Shown: one piece after another, positions 17,425 to 26,864 of the stretch
Layout of the letters: every line of letters begins with the position of its first letter
Numbering within the stretch: position 1 is the first letter of the stretch
Source of the DNA: JAFGNV01 sp964612485
GTDB lineage: Bacteria > Chloroflexota > Anaerolineae > 4572-78 > J111
Direction: 5' to 3'
NCBI GenBank assembly: GCA_964612485.1
Contig: CAZTFF010000023.1
Location: 1-64,000, forward strand
Length of the DNA stretch: 64,000 bases
Position numbers and translations under genes: made by a program
The notes under the pieces: generated by a model
What the model was told of the DNA's origin: nothing
Database searches by the model: none
Seen by the model: the letters and a program-made list of their open reading frames with translations, nothing else

Positions 17425-19729
17425 AGAAGTCATCCTCATCGTCAAAGGGAGCGCCGCCCATTCCACCAAAGCGGGACATCATTTCCAAGATTTCCGGGTC
17501 GCGCAGCATTTCGGCAACGTCGGGCGGCGCCTGTTTGATTAATTCTTCGCGCAGGTGGGGCGGCAAATTGGCGATCATTTCCAGCGGATCACGCGGCGGC
17601 GCTTTGCCGTGTAAGAATTCGTCTTTAACCAGTTTAACCCGATGCACCAACATGGGATTGTTTTCTCGCTGCGCCTGGGATTGCGCTTTATCCCAGTGGC
17701 GTTTGGCCAGCCGGGTTTGATCCATGAAGTGGTACAAAACCCCTAACTCGATATTGGCTTCAATGTGGTTGGGGTTCTCTTTCAACACCCCGCGCAAGAT
17801 AGACAGGGCCGTGTTATCCTCTTCCAGATCAATATAATGGTGGGCAATCGTAGCCAGCACATCGGCGTTGCCGGCGTAACGCTGACGGGCATATTCAAGG
17901 ATTTTCCGGCCTTCCTGAGGATGGTTAAACTTTTCACATTGTTCAAAAAGGTCCAGAAAAAATTCGCCGGGAATAGGCTGGGCTATGGCTTTGATGTGTT
18001 CCAATGTTTGTTGTAATTCTTTTGGGGCGTTGTGTTCCAGCCAGATGGTGAAGATGGTGTGCAGGGTGGTTAGATTGGTGGGGTCAACGGCCAGTGCCCG
18101 GTCCAGGTAGTCGCGGCCTATTTCGTGCTTGTCCCAATCCACATAGGTGCCGCCCAACATGGTCAACAACTGCTGATTGTTGGGCACATATTTCAACCCT
18201 TCTTTAAAAATTCTGACCGCCTCTTGATAATGCCCCCAGAGGGTATAGTTTATGCCCTCACGCACGTAGGTTTGGGCCAATTGCTGGCGAGCCACCGGAT
18301 GCTGCGGTTCCAAGTCTAAAATACGCTGCCATATTTCGCGGGCCGGTTCTAAGAAATAATCCTGGCTGTAGCTTTCGGCCAGCAGGGTGAGGGCGCGGAT
18401 ATTGTTGGGGTCTTTGTCCAAAATGCGATTGATCTCGTTTTCGGCAGCCTGCCAGCGGCCCTCGTTTTGATAGGCTTCCACCAGGTGCAGCCGCAGGTCC
18501 AGGTTATCCGGTGCCCATTTGACCGCGTTTTTGTAGGTGGTGATGGCTTCTTCGTAATCGCCGGTCATGTTGTAATTTTCGGCCACATTCTGCCAGATGC
18601 GGGCCACCTGTTGGTCGGTGAGAGCCTCGGGATGGTCGGCTTTGCGCGGGCGGCGGCGCAGCAGGGTGCGCCAGTAGTCGGCGGCCAGCCGGTGATTGCC
18701 TACTTTTTGGTAGGCCAGGGCCAGGTTGAAAACAAGGCGGCGGCTGTTATCGCCGGAGCCTTCGGCGGTTTGCCAGCGGGTTAGGGCCTGCTCCCAATCG
18801 CCTTTTTGGGCAGCGGCGTAGGCCAGTTCCAGGTTGAGATGATGGTGGAAATCTTCTAAATTTTTATTGACCCCATGGGTCTGGCCCAACAATTCGGCAG
18901 CTTTATGAGGATGACCGTTTTGCTGCGCCTCAACAGCCAGCTCAAAAACAACAGATGCCAAATTTTGGCGCAGGTGCTGGCTGTTCACTCCCTGGTCGCG
19001 CGCGGTTTGCCAGTGAGCCAGGGCTGTTTCCGGTTGATCCGAACTGGCGGCGATGACACCCAGGTAATAGCGGGCCACACCTCTGACCAACGGATGCACG
19101 CTCTTGGTTTCAATCACGGTTTGCAGGTTGGCCTGGGCCGTGGTTTCATCGGCTAAGGCCAGGGCGGTTAACCCCTGCCACAGCGGATCAAGCGATTTTT
19201 CCAACAGGTCGGGCGTAATCTTTTCGGATAGAAGCGACTCAACGGCAGCCAATTGGCTTTGCGTTTCAGCGTCCAGAAGAGACCAAACCGGGTCTTTACT
19301 GGCGCTTTTGTCCTGCTCCAGGATCAATTGTGCCAGCGGGGCGGCGGCGCGTGAGAAGGGTGGGTCTTCGGCCAGTAGTTGACGATACAGCGGCTCGGCC
19401 TGGGCCAGATCGCCCTGACGGTGGTAAGCCAGGGCCAGGTGGTAGCGATAGCGTTGATCGGACGGCTGCAATTCAACAGCCTGTTGCAAGTCTTCGAGGC
19501 GAGGCGCAGGCGCGTTCACAGCCCGGCGGAAATATGCCTCGGCCAGGGCTGCCGCCAGTGTTTTGGGCGTATCCGGCTTGTGTTGAGCCTGCTGCCAGGC
19601 GTTGATCGCCTCGTCATAGTCGGCTTTCTGAAAGGCTGACTGTCCTCGGCTGATCCATTCCGGCCCGCTCAGGCGCGTTTGTTGTTTCTGTTTTTCCCGG
19701 CGTTTTCGCCGCCGGCTTCGTTTGGACAT
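17417..19729 (-). CDS. Large TPR-repeat protein heading the chaperone operon
   Basis: A protein of 770 residues, almost wholly tetratricopeptide repeats. Repeat cores such as GNHRLAADYWRTLLRRRP, GDYEEAITTYKNAVKWAPDN and GRWQAAENEINRILDKDPNN recur from about residue 30 to 670. The first 20 residues are highly basic (SKRSRRRKRREKQKQQ) and may bind nucleic acid or ribosomes. The C-terminal 80 residues contain LPPHLREELIKQAPPDVAEML and an acidic end (DDEDDFYV). No signal peptide or membrane segment is seen. It is the first gene of the nine-gene minus operon. TPR proteins commonly dock Hsp70 partners, so a co-chaperone scaffold is plausible but inferred. Confidence 0.85.
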   Translation of the reverse strand: MSKRSRRRKRREKQKQQTRLSGPEWISRGQSAFQKADYDEAINAWQQAQHKPDTPKTLAAALAEAYFRRAVNAPAPRLEDLQQAVELQPSDQRYRYHLALAYHRQGDLAQAEPLYRQLLAEDPPFSRAAAPLAQLILEQDKSASKDPVWSLLDAETQSQLAAVESLLSEKITPDLLEKSLDPLWQGLTALALADETTAQANLQTVIETKSVHPLVRGVARYYLGVIAASSDQPETALAHWQTARDQGVNSQHLRQNLASVVFELAVEAQQNGHPHKAAELLGQTHGVNKNLEDFHHHLNLELAYAAAQKGDWEQALTRWQTAEGSGDNSRRLVFNLALAYQKVGNHRLAADYWRTLLRRRPRKADHPEALTDQQVARIWQNVAENYNMTGDYEEAITTYKNAVKWAPDNLDLRLHLVEAYQNEGRWQAAENEINRILDKDPNNIRALTLLAESYSQDYFLEPAREIWQRILDLEPQHPVARQQLAQTYVREGINYTLWGHYQEAVRIFKEGLKYVPNNQQLLTMLGGTYVDWDKHEIGRDYLDRALAVDPTNLTTLHTIFTIWLEHNAPKELQQTLEHIKAIAQPIPGEFFLDLFEQCEKFNHPQEGRKILEYARQRYAGNADVLATIAHHYIDLEEDNTALSILRGVLKENPNHIEANIELGVLYHFMDQTRLAKRHWDKAQSQAQRENNPMLVHRVKLVKDEFLHGKAPPRDPLEMIANLPPHLREELIKQAPPDVAEMLRDPEILEMMSRFGGMGGAPFDDEDDFYV

Positions 19730-19775
19730 TAAATCATGACCTTACTGGATTGTGGTAGTGGTGTTTAAGGTAAGA

Positions 19776-19784
19776 ATTATAACA
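19776..19784 (-). promoter_or_regulatory. Extended -10 promoter for the TPR-to-AddA operon
   Basis: On the minus strand the bases read TGTTATAAT, an extended -10 element (TG-N-TATAAT), about 47 bases upstream of the TPR start. No strong -35 is seen at the usual spacing, as expected for extended -10 promoters. It is the only good candidate in the 107-base gap before the operon. Confidence 0.5.
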
Positions 19785-19836
19785 CATATCTTATTTTCGT
19801 AAAATGCGCTACTACCACGCACTTTATTTTGGATTA

Positions 19837-20817
19837 TTACTGGTTGAATAACTCTCCCACCGAAATGCCTAAATGAATCCGGCGGATGACTTCGGCCAGC
19901 AGCGGGGCAATGGAGAGAATGGTGAGTTTATCAAATCTTTTTTGGGGCGGCAGGGCGATGGTGTTGGTAACCACCACTTCTTTGGCCGGGCAATCAATTA
20001 AGCGTTCAACGGCGGGGTCGGAGAAAACGGGGTGGGTGGCGCAGATGTAAATATCTTTGGCCGCTTGCTCTTTGAGAAAATCCATAGCCTGGACCATCGT
20101 GCCGGCGGTGTCAATTTCATCATCATAAAGAATGCAGTTTTTGCCTTTGACATCGCCAATAATGTTGAGGGCCTGCGCTTTACTGCCATCTTTAAGCTGC
20201 TGCCGCCGTTTTTCAATAATGGCCAGGGGTAAATCCAGGGCCTGGGCAAAGTTGCGAGAACGTTTGGTGGCACCAATATCGCCGGCCACGACCACGCCGT
20301 TGGGAATGTTCTTGTCTTTGATGTAATCGCTGAGCATGTGAAAGGCGGTGGTTTCATCAACCTGAATGTTAAAAAACCCCTGAACTTGCCCGGCGTGCAG
20401 GTCAACGGTGAGAAAACGGTCGGCGCCGGCGGTGATGATCAAATCGGCCACCATGCGGGCGGTGATGGGCACGCGCGGCTGATCTTTTTTGTCGGTGCGG
20501 CCGTACCCGTAGTAGGGAACCACGGCGGTAATACGGCCGGCAGAGTCTCGTTTGGCCGTATCGATCATGATCAGCAGCTCCATTAAATTGTCGTTTACCG
20601 AGGCAAATTTTCCTTCTTCATCCCAGGAGTTGGCAATCGGCTGGATGATAAATACATCTTTGCCCCGCACGCTGGCTTGCAGGCGACAGAAAATATTTTG
20701 GTTGGGAAATTTGAACACATCTGCCGGGCAAATGGGCACGGCCAGGGCCTGACTGATCTCTTGCGCCAGGCCGGGGTTCCCATTTCCCTTAAAAATAGCA
20801 ACTTCTCCGTACATCAA
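19837..20817 (-). CDS. prs: Ribose-phosphate pyrophosphokinase
   Basis: Makes PRPP from ribose 5-phosphate and ATP for nucleotide, histidine and NAD synthesis (EC 2.7.6.1). The 326 residues show the family blocks: the flexible-loop region VPYYGYGRTDKKDQPR, TVDLHAGQVQGFF (metal/ATP site), VVAGDIGATKRSRNFA and the PRPP-binding loop LYDDEIDTAGTM. Some positions are less usual (AGDIGATKR where many have PDVGGVKR), so it may belong to a divergent subgroup. Start is one of two adjacent ATGs. It lies downstream of the B12-binding protein gene and upstream of the TPR operon on the same strand, with 107 bases between. Confidence 0.93.
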   Translation of the reverse strand: MMYGEVAIFKGNGNPGLAQEISQALAVPICPADVFKFPNQNIFCRLQASVRGKDVFIIQPIANSWDEEGKFASVNDNLMELLIMIDTAKRDSAGRITAVVPYYGYGRTDKKDQPRVPITARMVADLIITAGADRFLTVDLHAGQVQGFFNIQVDETTAFHMLSDYIKDKNIPNGVVVAGDIGATKRSRNFAQALDLPLAIIEKRRQQLKDGSKAQALNIIGDVKGKNCILYDDEIDTAGTMVQAMDFLKEQAAKDIYICATHPVFSDPAVERLIDCPAKEVVVTNTIALPPQKRFDKLTILSIAPLLAEVIRRIHLGISVGELFNQ

Positions 20818-20979
20818 TTTCTCTTCCTAGACCATTGTAAGGGCGTTCGCATGAGAGTTTTTCCGGTTAAAAACATACTTCGGGAGGAATCCGCGCTCTT
20901 GAATAAAACTTTGTGGACGGTTCTTGTTGTGTTTCGCCGGCAGGCCCGACGGCTATCGGGGTGCTGACAGGAAGAACGT

Positions 20980-21390
20980 TCAAACAAAAGATGAAACAGG
21001 TTTATGGTGGTGAATAAAATTGATAATATCGCCGGTGGTTGTACCGGGACCAAAGACGCCGTGTATGCCTAATTGCTGCAATGGCTCAATATCCTCTTCT
21101 GGAATAATGCCGCCCATAATAATCAAAACATCGTCCAGATCATTTGCTTTCAGATAGCTTACAATTTTAGGGGCCAGAGTCATGTGCGCGCCGGATAAGA
21201 TGGATAATCCTACCACGTCAACATCTTCTTGCAGCGCGGCTTCGGCGATCATTTCCGGGGTTTGACGCAACCCGGTGTAAATCACCTCCATCCCGGCATC
21301 ACGCAGGGCGCGGGCCACAATTTTGGCTCCTCGATCGTGCCCGTCCAGGCCGGGCTTGGCTACTAATACTCTGATTTTTCGTCCGGTCAT
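20980..21390 (-). CDS. Stand-alone B12-binding protein, methylmalonyl-CoA mutase C-terminal type
   Basis: A Rossmann-like cobalamin-binding domain of 136 residues, equal to the C-terminal domain or small subunit of methylmalonyl-CoA mutase and relatives. The lower-ligand motif is DGHDRGAK, followed by GLSILSGAH and the IIMGGIIPEED glycine pair. It contains no mutase catalytic barrel, and no large subunit is nearby; a partner should be encoded elsewhere. The ATG at 21390 follows AGGATG and is chosen over an extension to 21441. It is followed 162 bases later by prs. The motif set is intact, so B12 binding is likely. Confidence 0.9.
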   Translation of the reverse strand: MTGRKIRVLVAKPGLDGHDRGAKIVARALRDAGMEVIYTGLRQTPEMIAEAALQEDVDVVGLSILSGAHMTLAPKIVSYLKANDLDDVLIIMGGIIPEEDIEPLQQLGIHGVFGPGTTTGDIINFIHHHKPVSSFV

Positions 21391-21524
21391 GCAAATTTCA
21401 TCCTGCTGTGATCGCGACCATCTCACAATAACGGCAATCATATGATGATCGCTATTATACCTGAGTCACCCCAAAAATGTAAAAATCAGGCAGATTGCTT
21501 TCAACTAGCGGCCTGCCGGCGCTC

Positions 21525-22817
21525 CTATTTTTGCTCCTGCATGGTTCGTAAAGCGGCGATCAGCCGGTCCACTTCTGCCCGGGTATTGTAGTGGGCCAGC
21601 CCCACCCGCACCATTCCGCCGGATTCTTCCACCCCCAACCGTTCGGTGACGCTCAGGGCGTAATAGTGGCCGTCCCACACAAAGATTGATTGTTCGCCCA
21701 GATAGGCGGCAATTTGCTGGGGGGTAAATTCATCCATTCTAAAGGCAAGCGTAGGGCAGCGCTCGTTGAATTCTTCGGGATTGGTGATGCCGTAGATCGT
21801 GACGCCTGGAATTTGTTGAATTTGTTCGATCAAATAAGTAAACAACGGGCGTTCGTAAGCGGCAACGGCCAGCATGGCCTGTTTTAATAGCTTGCGCCGC
21901 CCCTCGTACCGGGTAAGATCAGCAGCAAACGCCGTGCCGTACGCCTGGCCCAGGGCGGCCAGATAATCAACCGCCGCTGTAATACCGTTGATCGCTTCGT
22001 GATTCTGGGTGCCGGTTTCAAATTTATGGGGCGGATTGGGGTCGGCGGGGCGAACTTTGTAGGCCGGCAGCGCGTCTAAAATATCCAGCCGCCCCCACAA
22101 AACCCCGGCGTGCGGGCCAAAAAATTTGTAGGGCGAGCAGACCAGAAAATCGCAGCCCAGCGATTGCACGTCGATGGGGCCATGGGGCGCGTAATGAACG
22201 GCATCCACCCAGAGCCAGGCTCCCACGTTGCGAGTAAGGGCGGCAATCCGGCCAATGGGGTTGATGGTTCCCACCGCGTTAGAGGCGTAGCCCACCGCCA
22301 CCAGTTTGGTTCTATCGGTTAGCAGCGAGGCCAGGTGTTCCAGGTCCAGCCGGCAATCTTCAACCTCAAAATCGGCCTGCTTTATTTCGACGCCCTGCTC
22401 TTCCATCGCCCGCCAGGGCGCAATATTGGCATCGTGATCCAACCGCGTCACCACAATCTCATCGCCGGGTTTGAGGGTGCGGCCAATGGCGCGGCTCAGG
22501 TTAAAGGTAAGGCTGGTCATATTGGGACCAAAAACAATTTCTTGAGTCGCATTGGCATTGAGAAAATCGGCCATGGCGGCGCGGGCGGATTCTACCATGG
22601 CATCGCTGCGGCGGCTGGTGACAAAATGGCCGTCGTGATTGGCATTGGCGGTGATCAAAGAATCGGCAATGGCATCAATAACCGTTTGAGGCACCTGGGT
22701 GCCGCCGGGGCCGTCAAAATAAACATAGGGGCGTCCCTGCTCATCGGTTTGTTGCAGCGCCGGAAATTGGCTGCGCAGCAGCGAAAGATCGGGGATTGAT
22801 TCAGTCATGGTGGTCAC
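21525..22817 (-). CDS. Cysteine desulfurase-like class V aminotransferase
   Basis: PLP enzyme of fold type I, 430 residues, closest by pattern to the cysteine-desulfurase-like group (TIGR01976-type). Features include YFDGPGGTQVP near residue 30, TRLDHDANIAPW, VDAVHYAPHG (PLP-contacting Asp/His) and the Schiff-base lysine in CSPYKFFGPHAG. The SufS/NifS active-site cysteine loop is not evident, so it may act on another amino acid derivative. Adjacent same-strand genes are glk upstream and the B12 protein downstream, with no clear pathway link. It probably starts at ATG 22817 or the nearby ATG three codons later. Confidence 0.87.
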   Translation of the reverse strand: MTTMTESIPDLSLLRSQFPALQQTDEQGRPYVYFDGPGGTQVPQTVIDAIADSLITANANHDGHFVTSRRSDAMVESARAAMADFLNANATQEIVFGPNMTSLTFNLSRAIGRTLKPGDEIVVTRLDHDANIAPWRAMEEQGVEIKQADFEVEDCRLDLEHLASLLTDRTKLVAVGYASNAVGTINPIGRIAALTRNVGAWLWVDAVHYAPHGPIDVQSLGCDFLVCSPYKFFGPHAGVLWGRLDILDALPAYKVRPADPNPPHKFETGTQNHEAINGITAAVDYLAALGQAYGTAFAADLTRYEGRRKLLKQAMLAVAAYERPLFTYLIEQIQQIPGVTIYGITNPEEFNERCPTLAFRMDEFTPQQIAAYLGEQSIFVWDGHYYALSVTERLGVEESGGMVRVGLAHYNTRAEVDRLIAALRTMQEQK

Positions 22818-22885
22818 TCCTGAGGAATAATATTATCGGATGCGGGGGGCAGACAGTACCGCCCCTACTGAATTACGGGTGCAAT

Positions 22886-23860
22886 TTACATCTTTTGCCC
22901 ATAGGAAGCAGCCCCCAGCAGGGCGGCTTTGGGATTGAGGATCACGTAAACCGGAACCTGGAAGAGTATTTCGGCCATGCGGCCCTTGTTGGTAAAGGCG
23001 TTCATAAAAATGCCTTCTTTTAGTTTGTTTAAAATTCGCGGGGGGATTCCGCCGCCCAGGTAAACGCCGCCGGTGGCCATCACCTTGAGGGCCAGGTTGC
23101 CGGCTTCCGCGCCCAAAATCGCCACAAACATGTTCAGCGTTTCCCGGCACAACTCGCACGAACCGGACAGCCCGGCCTGGATGATAGTGGGCGTAGGGTC
23201 GGCTACCTGGGAGATGGCGGCGGCCAGCCCGGGATTTTCCGGGGCAACGCCCATGTGTTTCAGGGCATTGTAAATATTGGGGATGCCGCTGCCCGAACAG
23301 ACTCTCTCGTAGCTGATGTTATTGAATTTACTTTGCAGGTGGCGCATCATTTCCAGTTGAACAGCATTTTTTGGCCCAAAATCGGCGTGCCCGCCTTCCG
23401 AGGCCAGCACATAGTATTGCTCATCGCTTTGCGCAAATAAAACCGCTTCGCCCAGGCCGGTGCCGGGTGCAACAATGGCTTTATTGCCCACGACCTCTAC
23501 TTGCGGATCATTGAGGGCTTGAAAATTTTCCGGGGAGAGGTGTAGCACGGCATAGCCAATGGCTTCCAGATCGTTGAGCAATTTTACCCGGTCGATGTCC
23601 AGGGTCTGGCTGAGGGAGGTTTCCGTCATCACCCAGGGCAGGTTGGTTATTTTTGATTTACCCTTCACTACCGGTCCGGCCACGCCAAACACAGCTTTAT
23701 TGACGGCGACTTCATCATTGCCCAAAAATTCATGCGCTACCGCTTCTAAACTGGCGTAATCACCGCTTTTAAAGGTGTCTTCTCGGATCGGCTCAATGCT
23801 TTCATCATCAAAAAGGGCTAAATTTGTTTTGGTGCCCCCAATATCTCCGGCAAGCAGCAT
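22886..23860 (-). CDS. glk: Glucokinase
   Basis: Phosphorylates glucose with ATP to glucose 6-phosphate (EC 2.7.1.2). The 324 residues follow the bacterial Glk (PF02685) pattern: phosphate-1 motif AGDIGGTKTNLALFD at the N-terminus, VAPGTGLGEAVLF, the sugar-site EGGHADFGP and a late GGVYLGGGIPPRIL. It is not the ROK type because the CxCGxxGC zinc motif is absent. It lies between ppk1 and the aminotransferase on the minus strand. The length and catalytic blocks are normal. Confidence 0.94.
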   Translation of the reverse strand: MLLAGDIGGTKTNLALFDDESIEPIREDTFKSGDYASLEAVAHEFLGNDEVAVNKAVFGVAGPVVKGKSKITNLPWVMTETSLSQTLDIDRVKLLNDLEAIGYAVLHLSPENFQALNDPQVEVVGNKAIVAPGTGLGEAVLFAQSDEQYYVLASEGGHADFGPKNAVQLEMMRHLQSKFNNISYERVCSGSGIPNIYNALKHMGVAPENPGLAAAISQVADPTPTIIQAGLSGSCELCRETLNMFVAILGAEAGNLALKVMATGGVYLGGGIPPRILNKLKEGIFMNAFTNKGRMAEILFQVPVYVILNPKAALLGAASYGQKM

Positions 23861-23924
23861 AGTTTTTTTCCTGACGTTTCTATTTCAGAATTTTTCGCCT
23901 AGATTGTAACGCAAAAATAACAAA

Positions 23925-23953
23925 TCCCCAAGTTTCATAAGAACCCTTGGGGA
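23925..23953 (-). terminator. Rho-independent terminator after ppk1
   Basis: Arms TCCCCAAG (23925-23932) and CTTGGGGA (23946-23953) form an 8-bp stem. On the minus strand the stem is followed by a T-rich stretch (ATTTGTTATTTTT). It lies just downstream of ppk1 and upstream of glk, so glk probably has separate transcription or depends on read-through. Confidence 0.75.
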
Positions 23954-23974
23954 AAATTGTTACACGCCAGCCGT

Positions 23975-26122
23975 TTACCGGCTTTTGGCCCACTCCATCA
24001 GCTCTGTCTGGCTATCGCGAGGCTCGTTGTCGCCGGGAGACAGATCGGTGTAACTGCCGTCGGCCCGCAGGATACGGGCATTGATATTATCGGCCATAGA
24101 AATCTTGAGCATGTCCAACAACTCTTGCTTGATCGCCAGGTCTTCAATGGGAAACAGGGTTTCGATGCGGCGGTTCAGGTTGCGCGGCATCAGATCGGCG
24201 GACCCCAGGTAAATGTCGGGGTTATCGCCATTGTGGAAGTAATAGATGCGAGAATGTTCCAAAAAACGGCCCACAATGCTGATGACCCGGACATTGTCGC
24301 TAAGATTGGGGATGCTGGGGCGCAGGCCGCAGATGCCTCGCACCAGCAGTTCTATCTGAACCCCCGCCTGCGAGGCCCGGTAGAGGTGACGGATGATGTT
24401 GGCGTCGATCAGAGAATTCATCTTGAAGATCAACCGGGCCGGTTTACCTTTTTTGGCCCATTTTATTTCTCGCTCAATGAGCGAGATCAATCTTTTTCGC
24501 ATGGTCAGGGGCGCTACCAGGAATTTCTTGTAATCTTCTTTTTTAGAGTAGCCGGTCAGGGCGTTGAAAAGATCCGTGGCGTCATCGCCAAATTCCGGTT
24601 TGCAGGTAAAGAGTCCAAGGTCGGTGTAGATGTTAGCGGTTACGGCGTTGTAATTGCCGGTTGACAGATGCACGTACCGCCGAATCCGGTCTTCATCGCG
24701 GCGCACTACCAGAGAGATTTTGGAGTGGGTTTTGAGGCTGGCAAAACCGTAAACCACGTGAACCCCCACCCGCTCCAACGCGCGCGCCCAGACAATGTTA
24801 CTTTCCTCATCAAACCGAGCTTTGAGTTCTACCAGGGCGGAAACCTGCTTGCCGTTTTCGCTGGCTTCCATCAGCGCCTGGACCACCGGCGAATTGCTGC
24901 CGGCGCGGTAAAGGGTTTGTTTGATGGCCAATACTTTTGGATCGCGCGATGCGGCTTTGAGAAAATCTACCACCGGCACAAAGGAGTGATAGGGGTGGTG
25001 CAGCAGAATATCACCGTCCCGAATGGCATCGAAAATTTCCTGCCGGGTTTCCAGGTTGCGCAGCCGGGGGTGGATGCTGGGTAGATAGGGCGGGTCTTTC
25101 AGATCGGGCCGGTTGACTTTCAGCAGGCTCATCAAACCGCTGATGCCCAGCGGGCCTTTGCTCTGGTAAATGTCTTCCGGCCTCACATCCAGGTTGCTGG
25201 CCAGCAGTTGCACCACGTGGTCCGGCGTGCCCTGGGCCACCGTCAGCCGGACCACAAAGCCAAAGCGGCGGCGGCGGACGGTGGCTTCCATAGCCTCCAG
25301 CAGGTCCGAGGCTTCGTCGGCCTCAATTTCCAGGTCGGCGTTGCGGGTAATGCGGAAGGGAAAGGCTTCCACAATATCATAGCCGGGGAATAACTCGGCC
25401 AGATTATTATTTACTAAATCTTCCAGCCAGACATAACGGTAAACATATTTGCCGTCGCCTTTGGCCCGTTTTACCGGAACCAGCCGGGGCAGCGTACTGG
25501 GCACTTTTATCCGGGCAAAAGAGGTGGCGCCGGTCTGGGAGTCGCGCACAAACACGGCCAGGTTCAGGCTGAGGCTGGAAATATGGGGAAACGGACGTCC
25601 GGGGTCAAACGCCAGCGGGGTCAGCACCGGAAAGATCTCATCCCGAAAATATTCGTTGAGCGCGTCTTTTTGCGATTTGTTCAGCTCTTTGTAGCGGTGG
25701 AGGTGAATGTCGGCGTCGCGGAGACGGGCGTGAATTTCCCGGTAGCAGCGGTACATCACCTGGAGATTGGCGCGGACCTTTTTTCGGATGGCGGCCAGTT
25801 GTTCAACCGGCGTCAGCCCATCGGCGGGCGCGGTGGTGACTCCGGCGGTGGCTTGCTGCATCAGGCCGGCCACGCGCACCATAAAAAATTCATCCATATT
25901 GGAACTGTAGATTGCCAGAAATTTAGCGCGTTCCAGAATGGGGTTAGACTCGTCCTCGGCTTCTTCCAGCACGCGGCGGTTGAATTCCAGCAGGCTTAAT
26001 TCCCGATTGATGAATAAAGCCGGGTCGTTCAGATCATATTCCGGTGTTTCGGTTGGAGTTGTGTCTGACTTTGAGTCTACGGATGCCAAAATCTTTTGTT
26101 CCAATGTAGGCGATACACTCAT
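23975..26122 (-). CDS. ppk1: Polyphosphate kinase 1
   Basis: Reversibly makes inorganic polyphosphate from ATP (EC 2.7.4.1). About 715 residues with the PPK1 order: N-domain (FINRELSLLEFNRRVLEEA), head domain, then two PLD-like catalytic domains. The autophosphorylated histidine lies in LKTHSKISLVVRR (about residue 465), followed by HLSTGNYNAVTANIYTDLGL; the second domain has LRPSIPNLSDNVRVISIVGRF. ATG 26122 is preferred because GGAGAAG precedes it; an in-frame TTG lies 4 codons upstream. The neighbouring response regulator gene is upstream on the same strand (89-base gap). All expected blocks are present. Confidence 0.95.
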   Translation of the reverse strand: MSVSPTLEQKILASVDSKSDTTPTETPEYDLNDPALFINRELSLLEFNRRVLEEAEDESNPILERAKFLAIYSSNMDEFFMVRVAGLMQQATAGVTTAPADGLTPVEQLAAIRKKVRANLQVMYRCYREIHARLRDADIHLHRYKELNKSQKDALNEYFRDEIFPVLTPLAFDPGRPFPHISSLSLNLAVFVRDSQTGATSFARIKVPSTLPRLVPVKRAKGDGKYVYRYVWLEDLVNNNLAELFPGYDIVEAFPFRITRNADLEIEADEASDLLEAMEATVRRRRFGFVVRLTVAQGTPDHVVQLLASNLDVRPEDIYQSKGPLGISGLMSLLKVNRPDLKDPPYLPSIHPRLRNLETRQEIFDAIRDGDILLHHPYHSFVPVVDFLKAASRDPKVLAIKQTLYRAGSNSPVVQALMEASENGKQVSALVELKARFDEESNIVWARALERVGVHVVYGFASLKTHSKISLVVRRDEDRIRRYVHLSTGNYNAVTANIYTDLGLFTCKPEFGDDATDLFNALTGYSKKEDYKKFLVAPLTMRKRLISLIEREIKWAKKGKPARLIFKMNSLIDANIIRHLYRASQAGVQIELLVRGICGLRPSIPNLSDNVRVISIVGRFLEHSRIYYFHNGDNPDIYLGSADLMPRNLNRRIETLFPIEDLAIKQELLDMLKISMADNINARILRADGSYTDLSPGDNEPRDSQTELMEWAKSR

Positions 26123-26211
26123 AATCTTCTCCAAACGTGGGATCTAATTTTTAGAAGCAACCGGACGGATTCTCTGGCGCTGAGAGAAAGACAGGAAATT
26201 TATTGAGGTTG

Positions 26212-26574
26212 TTATTGCACGTAGTTTTTAACCTTGTCGATCAAATCGGTCAAGATTAAACTTTTGGAAACAAGTTCGGCGGCCCCAACATCCAGCGCCC
26301 GTTTGGCCTGGTCGCCTTTGGTATAGGCAGACAGCACCAGAATGGGAATATTTTTGGTTGTTTCATTCTTCTTTAAATGCCAGATAGCTGTGGCCCCGTC
26401 CATCACGGGCATCATTAAATCCATAATAATGAGGGCCGGTTGATGTTCTACAGCCATTTCCACCCCTTTTTGCCCGTTGGCCGCTTCCAGAACCCGGTAT
26501 CCGGCCCGGATGAGGGCCAGTCGTAAGAGCATGAGTTGGGTCGGTTCATCATCAACACATAAGATAGTTTCCAT
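26212..26574 (-). CDS. Single-domain response regulator
   Basis: A receiver domain of 120 residues with no output domain. The acidic pair is CVDDEP, the phosphorylated aspartate lies in LIIMDLMMPVMDG (about residue 52), and the conserved Thr/Ser and Lys positions are LVLSAYTKGDQ and LVSKSL. Such CheY-like proteins pass phosphoryl groups or bind a target protein directly. It is divergent from the large Ser/Thr kinase gene, sharing a 290-base upstream region, and lies upstream of ppk1. No cognate kinase is adjacent. Confidence 0.92.
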   Translation of the reverse strand: METILCVDDEPTQLMLLRLALIRAGYRVLEAANGQKGVEMAVEHQPALIIMDLMMPVMDGATAIWHLKKNETTKNIPILVLSAYTKGDQAKRALDVGAAELVSKSLILTDLIDKVKNYVQ

Positions 26575-26617
26575 TAAGAGATCTCCGGTATTCTCGTTTT
26601 GGATTTGCTGTTTCTTG

Positions 26618-26626
26618 ATTATACCA
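26618..26626 (-). promoter_or_regulatory. Extended -10 promoter for the response regulator
   Basis: The minus strand reads TGGTATAAT about 44 bases upstream of the response regulator start. A weak -35 (TTGTAG) lies 18 bases further upstream. The extended TG-N element supports use. Confidence 0.5.
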
Positions 26627-26707
26627 TATTAATATGTTAACCTACAAAGGTACATTATTCCTGCTTGAAAATTCAACCGTGCGGATAAAATGTTTAAGGC
26701 AAAGTGG

Positions 26708-26736
26708 TTGACGTAAGGGTAGCAGGATAGTATAAT
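26708..26736 (+). promoter_or_regulatory. Sigma-70 promoter for the kinase-phosphatase-FHA operon
   Basis: TTGACG (26708-26713) and TATAAT (26731-26736) are separated by exactly 17 bases. The expected start near 26743 leaves a 5' leader of about 120 bases before the TTG start codon. It is one of the best promoter matches in the window. Confidence 0.75.
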
Positions 26737-26864
26737 CGGGTAAACGGGTTTTTGATCCTTTCTTGCCGCTTTATCTCATGCCGCTAAAAATTCTAAATAT
26801 ATTGCATTTCCCAACAGGTATGAATATAATAAAGGGAAGTACAAGTTTTTTCAAGGAGTAAAGG

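Noticed and set aside
20980..21390. Regulatory link between the small B12-binding protein and the GntR-B12 regulator
   Set aside because: They are 18 kb apart and no shared operator was seen.
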